A DNA stretch of 64,000 bases. Source: VRUE01 sp963796705 (GTDB lineage Bacteria; Actinomycetota; Thermoleophilia; Solirubrobacterales; 70-9). The notes under the pieces are model-generated. The model had not been told where the DNA came from, made no database searches, and was given only the letters and a program-made list of their open reading frames with translations. A program made the translations under genes and the position numbers. Each line of letters opens with the position of its first letter. The stretch's first letter is position 1. Where the stretch lies: contig CAWCMK010000003.1 in assembly GCA_963796705.1 (NCBI GenBank), forward strand, positions 434,001 through 498,000. The letters run 5' to 3'. Positions 47,131-56,675 of the stretch are shown piece after piece.

Positions 47131-47472
47131 TGTCCAAACCGGCTTGGGTGCACTGCTCGGGCGAACCCTGGCCGACCATCACGTCGAAGGTCCCGGGAAC
47201 GCCCCAGACCTCGCGTTGGCCCCACGGCGCCGCCGTCAGCCGCGATCACCGTCTCCCTCTCGTTTAACTACGGCCCCCAGGCAAGACGAGAGTGCTCCGT
47301 TTCATCAAACCAGGCGTCTCGGCGGTCCAGGCGAGCGTGCTCGCTCGGGACGACTTGCGATGTCGCCGGCTGACGATCGGCTCACGCTCGCTCCCATCGG
47401 GCATTGTATCCGGAAGGATCACGCCGACGCTCGCCAGGCCCGATTCTCGTCGACTCGATCAGGCCGATCTGT
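47131..47472. other. No clear gene
   Basis: Short minus-strand frames (one containing GTFDVMVGQGSPEQC) may be further pieces of the secreted protein to the left. Nothing can be supported. Confidence 0.3.
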
Positions 47473-48098
47473 CTAGGCGATCCTCGCCAGCGCGGGGTCG
47501 GCGGCGGGACGGTCCGGCGGCACGCAGACCATCCCCTCGCTGAAGCCGGCCGAGCCGATCCCGAAGGCGGCGTTGAACCGGTCGAGGTTGACGACGCGTC
47601 AGCAGCGCGGTGATCTCGACCAGCTGCTCGTCGCTGAAGTGCTCCTTCATCCGGGCGAACAGCTCGTCGGTGACCTCGACCGGTGTGCGCATCACGGCGA
47701 CCGCGTAGTCGAGCGCCAGCTTCTCGCGTTCGGTGAACAGGTCGCTCTGGCGGTAGCGCGGCAGCGCCAGCAGCTCCTCGTCGGAGAAGCCGGAGTTGCG
47801 GCAGATCTGCGAGCCGAGGTCGACGCAGAACTCGCAGCCGATCATCTGCGCGCCCTTCAGCTCGACCAGGTTCTTGAGCCGCTCATCGACGGATTGCGCC
47901 CTTGCGGACCGCCTGGTTGAACTTGCCCATCCCGAACATCATCTTCGGCTGGTGGGCCCAGATCTCCATCGGCTCGATGCCCGCTGCCGGTCTGCGGCTC
48001 GCGGCCGGTCAGCTTCTTCATCATCCTCGGCCCGAACCTGTAGACGAGCCTGACCATCGGGCCGGCCTGCTGCTTCGATACTCCTTGATGCGTGCCAT
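47473..48098 (-). pseudogene. Carboxymuconolactone decarboxylase (AhpD-like), frameshifted
   Basis: Joined across about four single-base shifts, the sequence reads as a full CMD-family protein. It begins MARIKEY, followed by GPMVRLVYRFGPRMMKKL, then CEFCVDLGSQICRNSGFSDE (CxxC redox motif), then LARMKEHFSDEQLVEITALL in slightly varied form, then VVNLDRFNAAFGIGSAGF and a natural stop at 47473. The ATG at 48098 has a perfect AGGAGGT site. It is divergent from an ECF41-type sigma gene, the standard partner of such enzymes. Confidence 0.8.
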
Positions 48099-48109
48099 CG
48101 GGCACCTCC

Positions 48110-48136
48110 TGTCACATAGGTTGGGGTTCGGGGGTC
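48110..48136 (+). promoter_or_regulatory. ECF41-type promoter toward the sigma gene
   Basis: TGTCACA (48110-48116), 16 bases, then GGTC (48133-48136). The ECF41 consensus as I recall it is TGTCACA-N16-CGTC, so this matches except one base. It points to the sigma gene, implying autoregulation. Confidence 0.7.
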
Positions 48137-48146
48137 TATTCGGTAT

Positions 48147-48173
48147 GACCCGCGAGACCCGGACGGTGTGACA
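48147..48173 (-). promoter_or_regulatory. ECF41-type promoter toward the CMD gene
   Basis: On the minus strand TGTCACA (48173-48167), 16 bases, then GGTC (48150-48147): the same arrangement as the facing promoter. The transcript would start some 40 bases before the AGGAGGT site of the CMD gene. Confidence 0.7.
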
Positions 48174-48176
48174 GCG

Positions 48177-49053
48177 ATGGACGAACTCGAGCTGGCCGAC
48201 AGGTTCGACCGCCAGCGGCCCCAGCTGCGCGCGGTCGCCTACCGGATCCTCGGCTCGGTGAGCGAGGCCGACGACGCCGTGCAGGAGGCGTGGCTACGGC
48301 TGCAGCGGACCGACGCCGAGCAGATCGACAGCCTCGAGCGGTGGCTGACGACGGTCGTCGCCCGGATCTGCCTGAACATGCTCCGGTCCCGCCGGACCCG
48401 CGGCGAGCAGCCGCTCGACGGCTTGCGGCCGGAGCCGATCATCGACGACCCGGCGGTCGGGACCGATCCCGAGCACGAAGCGTTGCTCGCGGACGCGGTC
48501 GGGATCGCGCTGCAGGTCGTGCTCGACGACGCTCAGCCCGGCCGAGCGGCTCGCGTTCGTGCTGCACGACATGTTCGCGGTGCCGTTCGACGAGATCGCG
48601 GCGATGGTCGACCGCTCACCGCAGGCGACCCGCCAGCTCGCCAGCCGCGCCCGCCGCCGCGTGCGCGAGGCGGCGCCGCCGCCGGACCCGGACCTGACCC
48701 GCCAGCGGGCCGTCGTCGACGCCTACTTCGCCGCCGCCCGGGAGGGCGACCTCGAGGCGCTGGTGGCGGTGCTCGACCCGGACGTCGTGCTCCGCGCCCA
48801 CCGCCGCGACGGCGACCCGCTCGAGCTGCACGGCGCCGCGCGGGTCGCGCGAGGGGCGATGGGCGCCCGGCGTTTCGCGCCGTACGTTCGCCCGGCGCTG
48901 GTCAACGGCGCCGCCGGCGTGGTCGCGTTCGACGGCGAGCGGCCGTTCGCGGTGCTGGCGTTCACGGTCGTCGGCGACCGCGCGGTGGCGATCGACATGT
49001 TCAACGACCCCGAACTGGTCGCCAAGCTCGACATCCGCGGGATCACCGCCTGA
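48177..49053 (+). pseudogene. ECF41-type sigma factor with SnoaL-like C-terminus, frameshifted
   Basis: The first frame has sigma region 2 (RAVAYRILGSVSEADDAVQEAW). After a one-base shift near 48530 a second frame gives the end of region 4 (FAVPFDEIAAMVDRSPQATRQLASRARRR) and a SnoaL/NTF2-like domain (VVDAYFAAAREGDLEALVAVL, ending AIDMFNDPELVAKLDIRGI), the C-terminal extension that controls ECF41 factors. A GTG at 48168 is an alternative start. The native wording around the shift would be LSPAERLAFVLHDM. Confidence 0.8.
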
Positions 49054-49145
49054 CCATCAGGTAAAGCCCCCCATCCGATTAGTTTCTGATCAGCGCGGGC
49101 GAGTCTTATTGGGCGGAACTACAACTCTAAACCGGAGGCCATGAC

Positions 49146-49538
49146 ATGACGACGACGACAACCGGGATCAAGGAGATCAGCCTCGTTGCGATCCCAACCC
49201 TTGATCAAGACCGCGCGATCGAGTTCTATGAATCGATCGGTTTCGAGAAGCGCACCGACATACCGTTCGGTGGGAAATACCGTTGGGTGGAATCTAACCC
49301 CCGAAGGGGACCACCAAGAGGGATTGTGTTCGCCCCCCCACCGCCCGGGCAAGATGCAGCGCCCGTGCAGACGGGCATCACGTTGACGACAGATGACATC
49401 GAGGCGACGCACGCGGAGTTCAAGGCGAAAGGTGTCGACGTCGACGCCGAGATATCGCGAATGGGTTCCCCGGTTCCTCCGATGTTCTGGTTCCGCGATC
49501 TCAGCGGCCACTCGCTCTTGGTGGTTGAGTTGAACTGA
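49146..49538 (+). CDS. VOC (glyoxalase/bleomycin-resistance) superfamily protein
   Basis: The 130-residue protein has the beta-alpha-beta-beta-beta halves of the VOC fold: SLVAIPTLDQDRAIEFYESIGFEKR, then TLTTDDIEATHAEFKAKGVDVDA and FWFRDLSGHSLLVVE. The metal-ligand pattern is incomplete. The middle (ESNPRRGPPRGIVF) is less family-like and may hide a pair of compensating shifts. It is 3 bases before the next sigma gene and probably its operon partner. Confidence 0.82.
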   Translation: MTTTTTGIKEISLVAIPTLDQDRAIEFYESIGFEKRTDIPFGGKYRWVESNPRRGPPRGIVFAPPPPGQDAAPVQTGITLTTDDIEATHAEFKAKGVDVDAEISRMGSPVPPMFWFRDLSGHSLLVVELN

Positions 49539-49541
49539 GCC

Positions 49542-50609
49542 ATGCTCTCTGCAGACCGCAACTTCGCGGATCTGGTCGATCCGCACCGAGCCGAGCTCCA
49601 CGCGCACTGCTACCGGATGCTCGGCTCGGTGCCCGACGCCGACGATGCCGTCCAGGAAACGCTGCTGCTGGCCTGGCGGGGAGCAGCAGGCCTTCGGGAT
49701 GCCCAGTCGGCGCGCTCCTGGCTTTACAGAATCGCGACAAACGTGTGCCTGACCGAGCTGGCGAGGCGCGGCAAGCGCGTTCTTCCTCACGATTTTGGCC
49801 CCGCAGCCGAGCCTCGCACCCCACCCGGGGCGCCGATCGCCGACTCGGCCTGGCTCGAGCCCTATCCGGATGAATCGATTGGGCTCCCCTCCGGGCGCTC
49901 GACACCCGAAGCCAGCTATGAGCAGAGCGAGGCAATTGAGCTGGCCTTCGTCGCCGCGCTGCAGCACCTGGCTCCTCGGCAGCGGGCCGTTCTGTTGCTG
50001 CGCGAGGTGATGGGCTTCAGCGCCCGCGAGGCGGCGGCGATGCTCCAGAGCACTGTCCCCTCCGTCAACAGCTCACTTCAGCGAGCCCGCTCAAGCGTCG
50101 AGCAGCACATACCGAACAATCCCAGCAGGCGAGCCTGCGAGCTCTCGGCGATGAGGGTCTGCGTGAGCTGATCGAGCGCTATATCAAGGCGTGGGAAGAG
50201 TGCGACGTCGACTCCTTCACGGCCCTGCTCGTCGAGGACGCCACCTTCGCCATGCCCCCGCTCAGCACTTGGTATACGCCCCGCGAGACGATCGCCGCGT
50301 GGGCGCGTGAGTTCTCCCTCTCGCAGGACCTGGCGCTGGCGGACGAAGCTGACCGAGGCAAACGCACAGCCGGCGCTCGCCTTCTATGCCTGGGATGAGA
50401 ATGCCGGCGCCTATCTGCCGTTTGCGCTGAACGTGCTCAGCCTGCGCGGCGAGCTGATCAGTGACGTGACGGCCTTCATCGCTCGCACGATCGGAGCCGA
50501 GAACCCGGATGCCTACGTGCGCTTTCCCGAGCGACCTTTGGATACACAGCGATTGGCGGGGGCCTTTCGGCGCTTCGACCTTCCGGCGAGTTTGAGCTCG
50601 GCCGGCTGA
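49542..50609 (+). pseudogene. ECF sigma factor (SigG/SigJ-like) with C-terminal NTF2-like domain, frameshifted
   Basis: Frame 1 gives regions 2 and 4 (HCYRMLGSVPDADDAVQETLL; LAPRQRAVLLLREVMGFSARE). After a shift near 50115 another frame continues ASLRALGDEGLRELIERYIKAW, DSFTALLVEDATFAMPPL, and after a second shift near 50340 a third frame reads KLTEANAQPALAFYAWDENAG to the end. Together they form a 340-residue sigma with SnoaL-like domain. Read as is, it would make only the first 209 residues. Confidence 0.75.
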
Positions 50610-50987
50610 CCGAAGCACAATCACGCGAAACAAAGGGTGGCAAGCGCAACCGATATCGCGGAACGACACGATCGCTTTTCGTCAACTCGGGAGCGTCGAG
50701 GTCGACCGCCGACGCGCCTGCTCTCATGCGGGAGCGAGCGCGGGCCACTGTAGGTAGGAGTGGGTGAGCCGGTCGGCGGCGATCTGGATGATCCCTAGTT
50801 GGGCTGGACACAAGCACTCGCTGACCGCCGGCGCGGTCGACGAGCTCGATCGGACGGTCGCTGAACACAGCGGCGCCACCCGACGACCTATGTGCTCTTG
50901 CCGGGTCCTAGTCCGTGCCGGTCCGCGCTGGACGAGGGGGTCCGGCGGTGTCGAGTGTCAGGATTCGGGCCCGAAATGATGCCGCCC
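50610..50987. other. No supported gene
   Basis: A short minus-strand frame near 50750-50830 reads like a membrane-protein end (IIQIAADRLTHSYLQWPAL) but has no start or family match. Confidence 0.3.
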
Positions 50988-51588
50988 TCAGTTCGAGGCC
51001 AAAGTAACGCAGCGGTAGGCATAGGTTCCGCCCGTTACCTTCGCGTTGAGAATGGCTGAGCTTGAGCTAGCACTGACGATCCAGGCCCACGATTCCGTGC
51101 CGCTGAAGGACTCCGGTTCGGTCCACTCAGGGGGGGGTTCCGCGGTGAAGTTTTGGCCCTCGAATACGGCCAACTCGCCAGCCGAGGGCAGTCGCAGATT
51201 TTCGCCCTTGCAGCCGACAAAAGCAAGGAACCAATTGGTCGGGCTCTTGGTGGCTTCCTGAAAGCAGACGCCGTCGTAAAGCCCCATCCCGCTCGGGCAG
51301 TGAAGCTTTGATGCGCTGGCGAGTTGGGCCGCCGACTGGCCATCAAGGGCCTGGGCGTTTGCAGCACTCGGGACGGTGCCCAGCGACGAGAGTTGGATCT
51401 GCGTCCCCGTCAGCGTACCTTTCCTGACTTTGGCGGCGGTAACCGCTTCCTTCTTGAGCTGCTTGGTGCCGACCGAGTTCTTGCCGAGATGGAAGGCGTA
51501 GGCGCTGCCCCCCAGGGCAACGAACAAGGCGAGATAGGCGACGAGTGTTCGAGTGGCTTGGTCGCCCTAGCTTCACGCGGTTTCGCAT
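50988..51588 (-). CDS. Exported protein with lectin-like C-terminus, 5' frameshift
   Basis: From ATG 51588 (MRNRVKLGRPSHS) one extra A near 51545 separates the start from the rest: LVAYLALFVALGGSAYAFHL (signal/anchor), then GKNSVGTKQLKKEAVTAAKV, a repeat-type segment very common in Thermoleophilia surface proteins. The C-terminal region (CPSGMGLYDGVCFQEATK ... YAYRCVTLA) has conserved Cys and Trp and resembles a C-type-lectin/fibre-head fold. Without the fix, a TTG at 51527 gives 179 residues lacking most of the signal peptide. The role is unknown. Confidence 0.6.
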
Positions 51589-51990
51589 CTTGGGCCTCCG
51601 GTGGGTTGTCGCTTTCGGCCCTGACCCCCCAACGGCTGAGCCTCGAATCCACGGTAGCTGTGCCGTCAAGACGGGTCAAGGGAGATCGACGACGGTGCGA
51701 ATCCGCTCGCCTTGCCCCGCTGAGAGAGGGCTACTGTGGGCCTCCTCCTCTCGGGTTCGGAGTGTCGATGCTTCAGGATTCGGCGCGGAAGGTCATGGCG
51801 TCGTCGCCCGCCAGCCGATAGGGCGGCGCTTCTTGTGGCGGGTTTGAGGGTGCGGCGCACCGCCATGTCCAAGCACCCGCTTCGGTGCGACGCTCTAATG
51901 GCGAAACGCTGCACCGTCCGTCACCGTCGCGTGACTACACTTCAGTCAAATCGACTACCAGGTGGCTGAAAAGAAAGGTCGGTCGAGCCA
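51589..51990. other. No clear gene
   Basis: Open frames here lack family features. The last 60 bases may hold the promoter for the SHOCT protein. Confidence 0.3.
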
Positions 51991-52569
51991 GTGTTCCACA
52001 AGGGCAAGCTGATGCGTGACGGAGTTGAAGCGCGCGCGCTGGTGCTGGAGAAGAGAGTGTTCGCCTCCGGATACTCGACGAACGAGACGAAGGCTTGCCG
52101 CTACAAGGTGCGTGTGCAGTTCGACGGCGGCTCGACGAGCAAGGTCTCTCTCACTGCGTGGAACCACGAGCTTGCGCGCGCTAGAGTCGGTGACCTGATC
52201 CCGGTCCGGTACGACCCTGCCGATCGATCAAAGATCGACATCGACGGCGCAGCGATCAAAGCGCAGCGCCTTGAGCAAGAGCGTGAGCTCAACGAGCAGG
52301 CGATCGCAAGGGGGGAGCGGGGTTTCGAGCAGTCGTCGGGATCCCCGCCGGAATCGGCTGCATCGGGTCCGTCACCAGCTGGTGGCGCCCAATTCGGCTC
52401 GGCGGCTGCCGATCGTCGCGCTCGAAAGCAACAAACTCGCGACGCCAAGGAGCGTAAGCGAGCGCGTAGGGCTGCACAGCTTCAGAAGCTCGACAGGCAG
52501 CACGCTCAGGGCCAGCTAACCGATCAGGAGCTCGCCGCGAAAAGGGCGCAGATCATGGGTGGGGGCTGA
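51991..52569 (+). CDS. SHOCT-domain protein
   Basis: The 192-residue protein has an N-terminal beta domain (VEARALVLEKRVFASG ... VRVQFDGG ... IPVRYDPADRSKIDID) like the DUF3592-type small barrels. A long charged helical linker follows, then a C-terminal SHOCT motif (LQKLDRQHAQGQLTDQELAAKRAQIM), a short oligomerisation element. There is no membrane segment. The GTG at 51991 is followed by a good frame. The function is unknown. Confidence 0.7.
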   Translation: MFHKGKLMRDGVEARALVLEKRVFASGYSTNETKACRYKVRVQFDGGSTSKVSLTAWNHELARARVGDLIPVRYDPADRSKIDIDGAAIKAQRLEQERELNEQAIARGERGFEQSSGSPPESAASGPSPAGGAQFGSAAADRRARKQQTRDAKERKRARRAAQLQKLDRQHAQGQLTDQELAAKRAQIMGGG

Positions 52570-52906
52570 CCGCTCAGCTCCGGTGAGAGCGCTCGCCTGG
52601 GAGCACTCAGGATGACCTCTTGAGGCTCGTCGCGCGCCTTGAGCCAGCGAGGCGCTCCGCCGCGAGCGAGTCGATCTAGGGTCTCTCGCACGGCGGGTTG
52701 CCAGCGAGGCCTGACTCGATGCCTCCCAGGTTGCTATCGACGTCGAGAGCACGGGAGACACAGTCGTCACCGGTGATCAGGACGCGCTCGGACGCGCGCT
52801 GCACATGAAGTCGGCGACGTCGGCTCGCGAGATGCGCGGGCCATACCCCCGGAAGCGGCTGAGGGCCGCCATTGAGCGCCTGCGCTCCATCGCGCCGAAG
52901 GCCCAG

Positions 52907-53090
52907 TCATAAGCTGGCGATCGAGCCGTCGGGGTCGCTTGAGGCCGAGGCGTTGAAGGCGACCGACAGGTCGGGGCGGGCGCGAGGATCGCTGAAGGAG
53001 GCTAGCGGCGGCTGGTCGGGGGTGATCGCGATCGCGAACGGTTCGGCGCCAACCGCGATCGGCATTGTCAAGGCTCGCGCGCATAGGGGG
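52907..53090 (-). pseudogene. Fragment of PKD-domain surface protein
   Basis: A short frame reads VGAEPFAIAITPDQPPL, then VAFNASASSDPDGSIAS: the end of a YVTN-type beta-propeller followed by a PKD domain start. It stops at 52907, and the next expected residues (YDWAFG) are one base out of frame. No start exists. It is a remnant of a cell-surface protein. Confidence 0.6.
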
Positions 53091-53295
53091 GAAGTTGGAG
53101 GTCACGTCGCGCCAGCTTGCTACGAGCCCCGCTTGCGGAAGCCGATCCCGGCTTGATCGCCACATCAGACCGCGATCAGCTCCAGGAGGTCGCGGTTTGC
53201 CTATTGATTCCGCGACTGGCCCTAAACTCCCGAACCTCTCTTTTCGCTCCCTCCCGATTGCACCTGCAGGTGCCCGGTGGTTCGCTCGGGCTGGG

Positions 53296-54130
53296 ATGGA
53301 TGGGGAAATCCAAAGGATCATCTGTGCAGTGGATGGAAGTCGGGCCGGAGAGCAAGCTGCTCACCAGGCAGTGATGCTCGCAAGAGCCGGCTCGCAGCTG
53401 CATGTGGTCGCAATTGACCACACCCTTCATCAACTCCTACGGCGACACCCGGACCTAAGCGAGGAGAGGTTGCGCGAGGCCCTCGACCAAGCCGTGGCAG
53501 CCGCCCGCGCAGCGGGCGTCCAAGTCTCCAGCCAGATACTGCGTGGGCGCTTCGCCAGCCAGATCCTGCTCGAAGAACACTGCGCCACGATCTGCTGGTG
53601 CTCGGCAGCCATGGGCACTCCCGAGCGTCGGGAATTGCCTTCGCCAGGACCGCGAGCGAGTTGGCGCACCGCACCAGGCGCCCGGTGCTGGTCGCGCGCG
53701 AGCGGGGCGATGATCGGCGTTTCCCTCCCGGATCCTGCTCGCCTCCGACGGTTCTGCCTCCTCGCGCAAAGCGGTGCGGATTGCTGCAGGTCTTGGGGAG
53801 GCGTGCGACTCGCAGATAGCCTTCGTTCACGTTTCGCACCTGATTGGCAAGCGGCGACGCGCCGAGCTCGACGCCCAGCTCCAAACGGTGCAGCGGGCGA
53901 CGCGAGGGAGCGTGGAGGTGCTCGAGCTCCGGGGCCGCGTTGCCGGCGGGATCACCCGAGCCGCTCAACAGCTCGAGGCCTCGCTCGTCGTTCTCGGCCA
54001 TCGCGGACTGCTTGGACCGCGCGCCCTGACGAGCGTTGGCGAGAGGGTCTTTCACAGGGCACCGTGTTCGGTACTCCTCGCACCCGGAGACGAGGACGGC
54101 TTGCCAGAGGTATCGGGAACCGCGGATTGA
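53296..54130 (+). pseudogene. Two-domain universal stress protein, frameshifted
   Basis: Domain 1 begins at ATG 53296 (IQRIICAVDGSRAGEQAAHQ) and ends, after a shift near 53595, with the ATP-binding LVLGSHGHSRASG-like segment and RPVLVARERG. After another shift near 53765 domain 2 reads VRIAAGLGEACDSQIAFVHV to VVLGHRGLLGPRALTSVGERV and a normal stop. USP proteins bind ATP and help survive stress. As written, no full-length product is made. Confidence 0.75.
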
Positions 54131-54784
54131 CTCCGCCTGAGCGCTAGCCAAGGTCGCCTATGGGGACCTGTGGCTTACTTAGCCCTCCAATCTCGCCGCG
54201 ACACCGGTGTTCGAGCAGCGCAGGTCACTCCATTGCCGGAAGCGGCCTAGGAGGCCCCCGGAGAGGCACCCAGAAATGCTTTGGTCGCTGTTCAGATCCG
54301 CTCAGCGCCCGGACGCGATAGAACCCGGGACCGTGCAAGCGCGAGCGACGGCTTGCTGATGGGCTACTGCCTCGACCGCCGTATCGAGAACTCGCCAGAC
54401 TCCTTCGTGCTCGTTCTCGACGGAAAAGATCATTGTTCGCGGTTCAATTGAGGGGCCGGAGTTGGCTTGTTCAAGCCAAATCGAATCCGGCTAGGTCCGG
54501 TTATTTCCGGTCTGTGGCGCACGACTGGCGCACAGGTGGCGCAGAACGACGCACCGTTGCCGAGTCATCCTGAGGCCAAAGACCCGACAACTACTGCAAC
54601 GTCTTGGACTTACATCATTTGGCGCCCATTTCGACGACTGCAGATTGACCGTCTGGTTGGTCCTCGCACAACTTAGTGCGCCCCGCGACTGAGTCCCCGA
54701 TCCCTACCGCCTCGCTTCACTGCTTTGCCGCCACGTCTGGCTTTGGCTATCGAGTTCCGCGATTTCGCCCCCACAGGTGCGGCG
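54131..54784. other. Non-coding region with hairpin and 11-bp-period repeats
   Basis: No gene is supported. The region contains a perfect 8-bp hairpin TTGGCTTG-TT-CAAGCCAA (54462-54479) and the repeat cluster at 54515-54544. Confidence 0.4.
54515..54544. repeat. TGGCGCA direct repeats, period 11
   Basis: TGGCGCAC (54515-54522), TGGCGCAC (54526-54533) and TGGCGCAG (54537-54544) begin exactly 11 bases apart. This is one helical turn, as expected of tandem protein-binding sites such as integrase arms. Confidence 0.6.
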
Positions 54785-55066
54785 CTAGCGGCCCCCTTGA
54801 GCGTATGGCCACCCCCCGCCCCTCGTGACCTCGCCCTCTCGGAGAAGCCGTTTGGCGAGCGCGTAGAGCGCATTGGGAGGACTGACCCCGAGCTTCTTGG
54901 CGGCTTGTGCGACGGTGATCCCGGGCTGCTCTTTGACCGCCGCCAGGAACTGCTCACGGCGCTGACCGGGTTTTGTTCGCCGGCGCCGCCGTTTAGGTGC
55001 CCTGACAGGAGTCGATGCCCGCGGCCCGTGACCACCGAAGCTGTCGAGCGCCCGGCTGCGAGCCTG
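54785..55066 (-). pseudogene. C-terminal winged-helix domain fragment
   Basis: A 93-residue open stretch without start codon reads RREQFLAAVKEQPGITVAQA, then LGVSPPNALYALAKRLLREGEV and a short Gly-rich tail to a stop at 54785. This is the small winged-helix domain often found at the end of actinobacterial regulators and nucleoid proteins. It seems to be a gene remnant. Confidence 0.55.
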
Positions 55067-55220
55067 TCAGTTTATCCTCTTCAACCCCCCTCAACGCCAC
55101 CTCGATTATCGACCGTGCCTCAGTTACCGGTAGAACCGCCATCGCTCTTCCTAGTCGCTTGCTTGGCTCCGAATTACGGAACCGACCCGACCAGCCATCG
55201 CTCGATCGAATAGGACGACC

Positions 55221-55640
55221 TCAGACTTCCGGCGGGGTAAGGATCACGAACGATCGACCGATCGTCTGGCTGCGCAGGCCGTCCAGCGCGGCGACCGCCT
55301 TGAGCATGTAGCGGCCCGGGCGTAGCGCGTGGCCGCGAAGGCGGCCGGCGAAGCGCAGCCGGTTGGCGCCGGCTTTATCGCTGTGCGTGAAGGTGCCGAG
55401 CAGCACCAGGCGCAGGCAGGGCTTCTCCTCGCGAGCGGGCTTGCCTTTCGCCGCCGCGGCGCATCGGCGGCCACGCCTGACTCCGCGCAGCTTGCGGAGC
55501 ACGTGCAGGTTGGTGTGGGCGGCGAGGGGGCATGGTAGGAGATGACGGTGCCGTGCCGAGCTGTGGCGCTGGTCGCCCTGCCCTCCTTGATCGCTAGCGG
55601 AAATTCGTCAGGCCGCACCCGCAGGTGCGAGAGGCGCGGA
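55221..55640 (-). pseudogene. C-terminal part of a secreted beta-rich protein
   Basis: Two frames give RVRPDEFPLAIKEGRATSATA...TVISY and then GTFTHSDKAGANRLRFAGRL with GHALRPGRYMLKAVAALDG. This is a very common C-terminal module of Thermoleophilia exported proteins. The N-terminal part is cut off where the IS630 fragment begins, which suggests the insertion or a deletion removed it. Confidence 0.6.
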
Positions 55641-55656
55641 ACCGCGGAGCGCCCCG

Positions 55657-55945
55657 TCACAGAGACTGATTCAGCTTGACCTTTTGGGCGGAGATCGACC
55701 GCTTTCTTCCCCGACCCTCCTTCACCTCCGAAAGCGCCTGCGGCCCACCTTCTGCGAAGCGCCGCCGCCACATGATCACGGTCGGGCGGCTTATACCCAG
55801 CGCTCGAGCGATCGCACTGTTGGACTCACCATCGGCACCCATCAGCACGACTCGCGCCCGCGTGGCAATGCTTTGCGGTGTGCCGTGCGCTCTTACCCAG
55901 CGCTCCAGCAACGCTCGCTGCTCCGCAGAAACCTCGGAAGCCCAT
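55657..55945 (-). mobile_element. IS630-family transposase, N-terminal fragment
   Basis: The sequence encodes the helix-turn-helix part of an IS630 transposase: EVSAEQRALLERWVRAHGTP, then ATRARVVLMGADGESNSAIA and ALGISRPTVIMWRRRFAEGG. It ends after SISAQKVKLNQSL; the DDE catalytic domain is missing. The ATG at 55945 is one base out of frame with the rest (ATGGGCTT where ATGGCTT is expected). It is a dead remnant. Confidence 0.75.
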
Positions 55946-55961
55946 CAACCGCCATGGCCCA

Positions 55962-55990
55962 ACGCTACAACAGCCTCACCTATCTGTCAA
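55962..55990 (-). promoter_or_regulatory. Sigma70-type promoter of the IS630 fragment
   Basis: On the minus strand TTGACA (55990-55985), 17 bases, TAGCGT (55967-55962). The -35 is perfect. The adjoining GGTAGTGTCTCTAAAATAAC may be the terminal repeat of the element. Confidence 0.6.
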
Positions 55991-56154
55991 GTTATTTTAG
56001 AGACACTACCCTAGCTGGTAGGGCCCTTGGCGATGTGTAGGTGGAAGTGCCTGGCGGCGGCGCCGCCCGGAGCCACGAGCAGGATCACCACCACGACAGA
56101 AGCGAGGCGAAGCTCGAACGGACACCGACGCAGATCCTGACCCGCAGCGCGGCA

Positions 56155-56640
56155 TCGCGGTGAAAATCCAGCTGGCTCCCGGGGGGGCGGGTCAGGGTGC
56201 GGGTCAGGGTGCGGCGATGCTGCGGTGTTTCCTGAGCGCCTGCGTTGGGCGCGGGCGAGCGGCCAATGCAGCTGGCGGTGGACGAGCGAGGCGATCAGCG
56301 GCGCGTAGAGGCCTGCCCCGGCGGGGGTGAGGTGGATGTCGTCCCAATTCAGCCGGCCCTGTGAGGCGGTCTTGGCGTGCAGGTCGATCAGCGTGGTGTG
56401 GGCCATCTTGGGCCGCTTCGGCGAGGGTGTGGTTCGACTCGTCCTGCCAGCTGACCGGGGCATCGTCAACCAGGAACGGTCGCCGACATCGGCGGTCGCC
56501 TTCTGCAGCGCGCGCATTTCTTCGGCATAGAGAGGTCCGTCGTCGCCCTGTGGATGATCAGCGCGCCGGGCTCGTGGCCCTGGGCCTTCAGCTTTTCGGC
56601 GGTGAAGCCTGCGGCGAGGTCAGGCTGCGAGCGCCGCCCC
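56155..56640 (-). pseudogene. SGNH/GDSL hydrolase domain remnant
   Basis: Pieces in three frames assemble into an SGNH hydrolase end: FTAEKLKAQGHEPGALIIH, AEEMRALQKATADVGDR, VDDAPVSWQDESNHTLAEAA and DWDDIHLTPAG-like NWDDIHLTPAGAGLYAPLIA with the catalytic Asp-x-x-His. Such domains remove acyl groups from polysaccharides or lipids. At least three shifts break it. Confidence 0.6.
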
Positions 56641-56675
56641 CGGCGATGGTGCTCCAGCCGAGAACCAGGGCGACC

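Noticed and set aside
54440..54485. Possible tRNA fragment (GGTTCAATTG, TTCAAGCC)
   Set aside because: The T-arm bases do not pair and no acceptor is present; only a simple hairpin remains.
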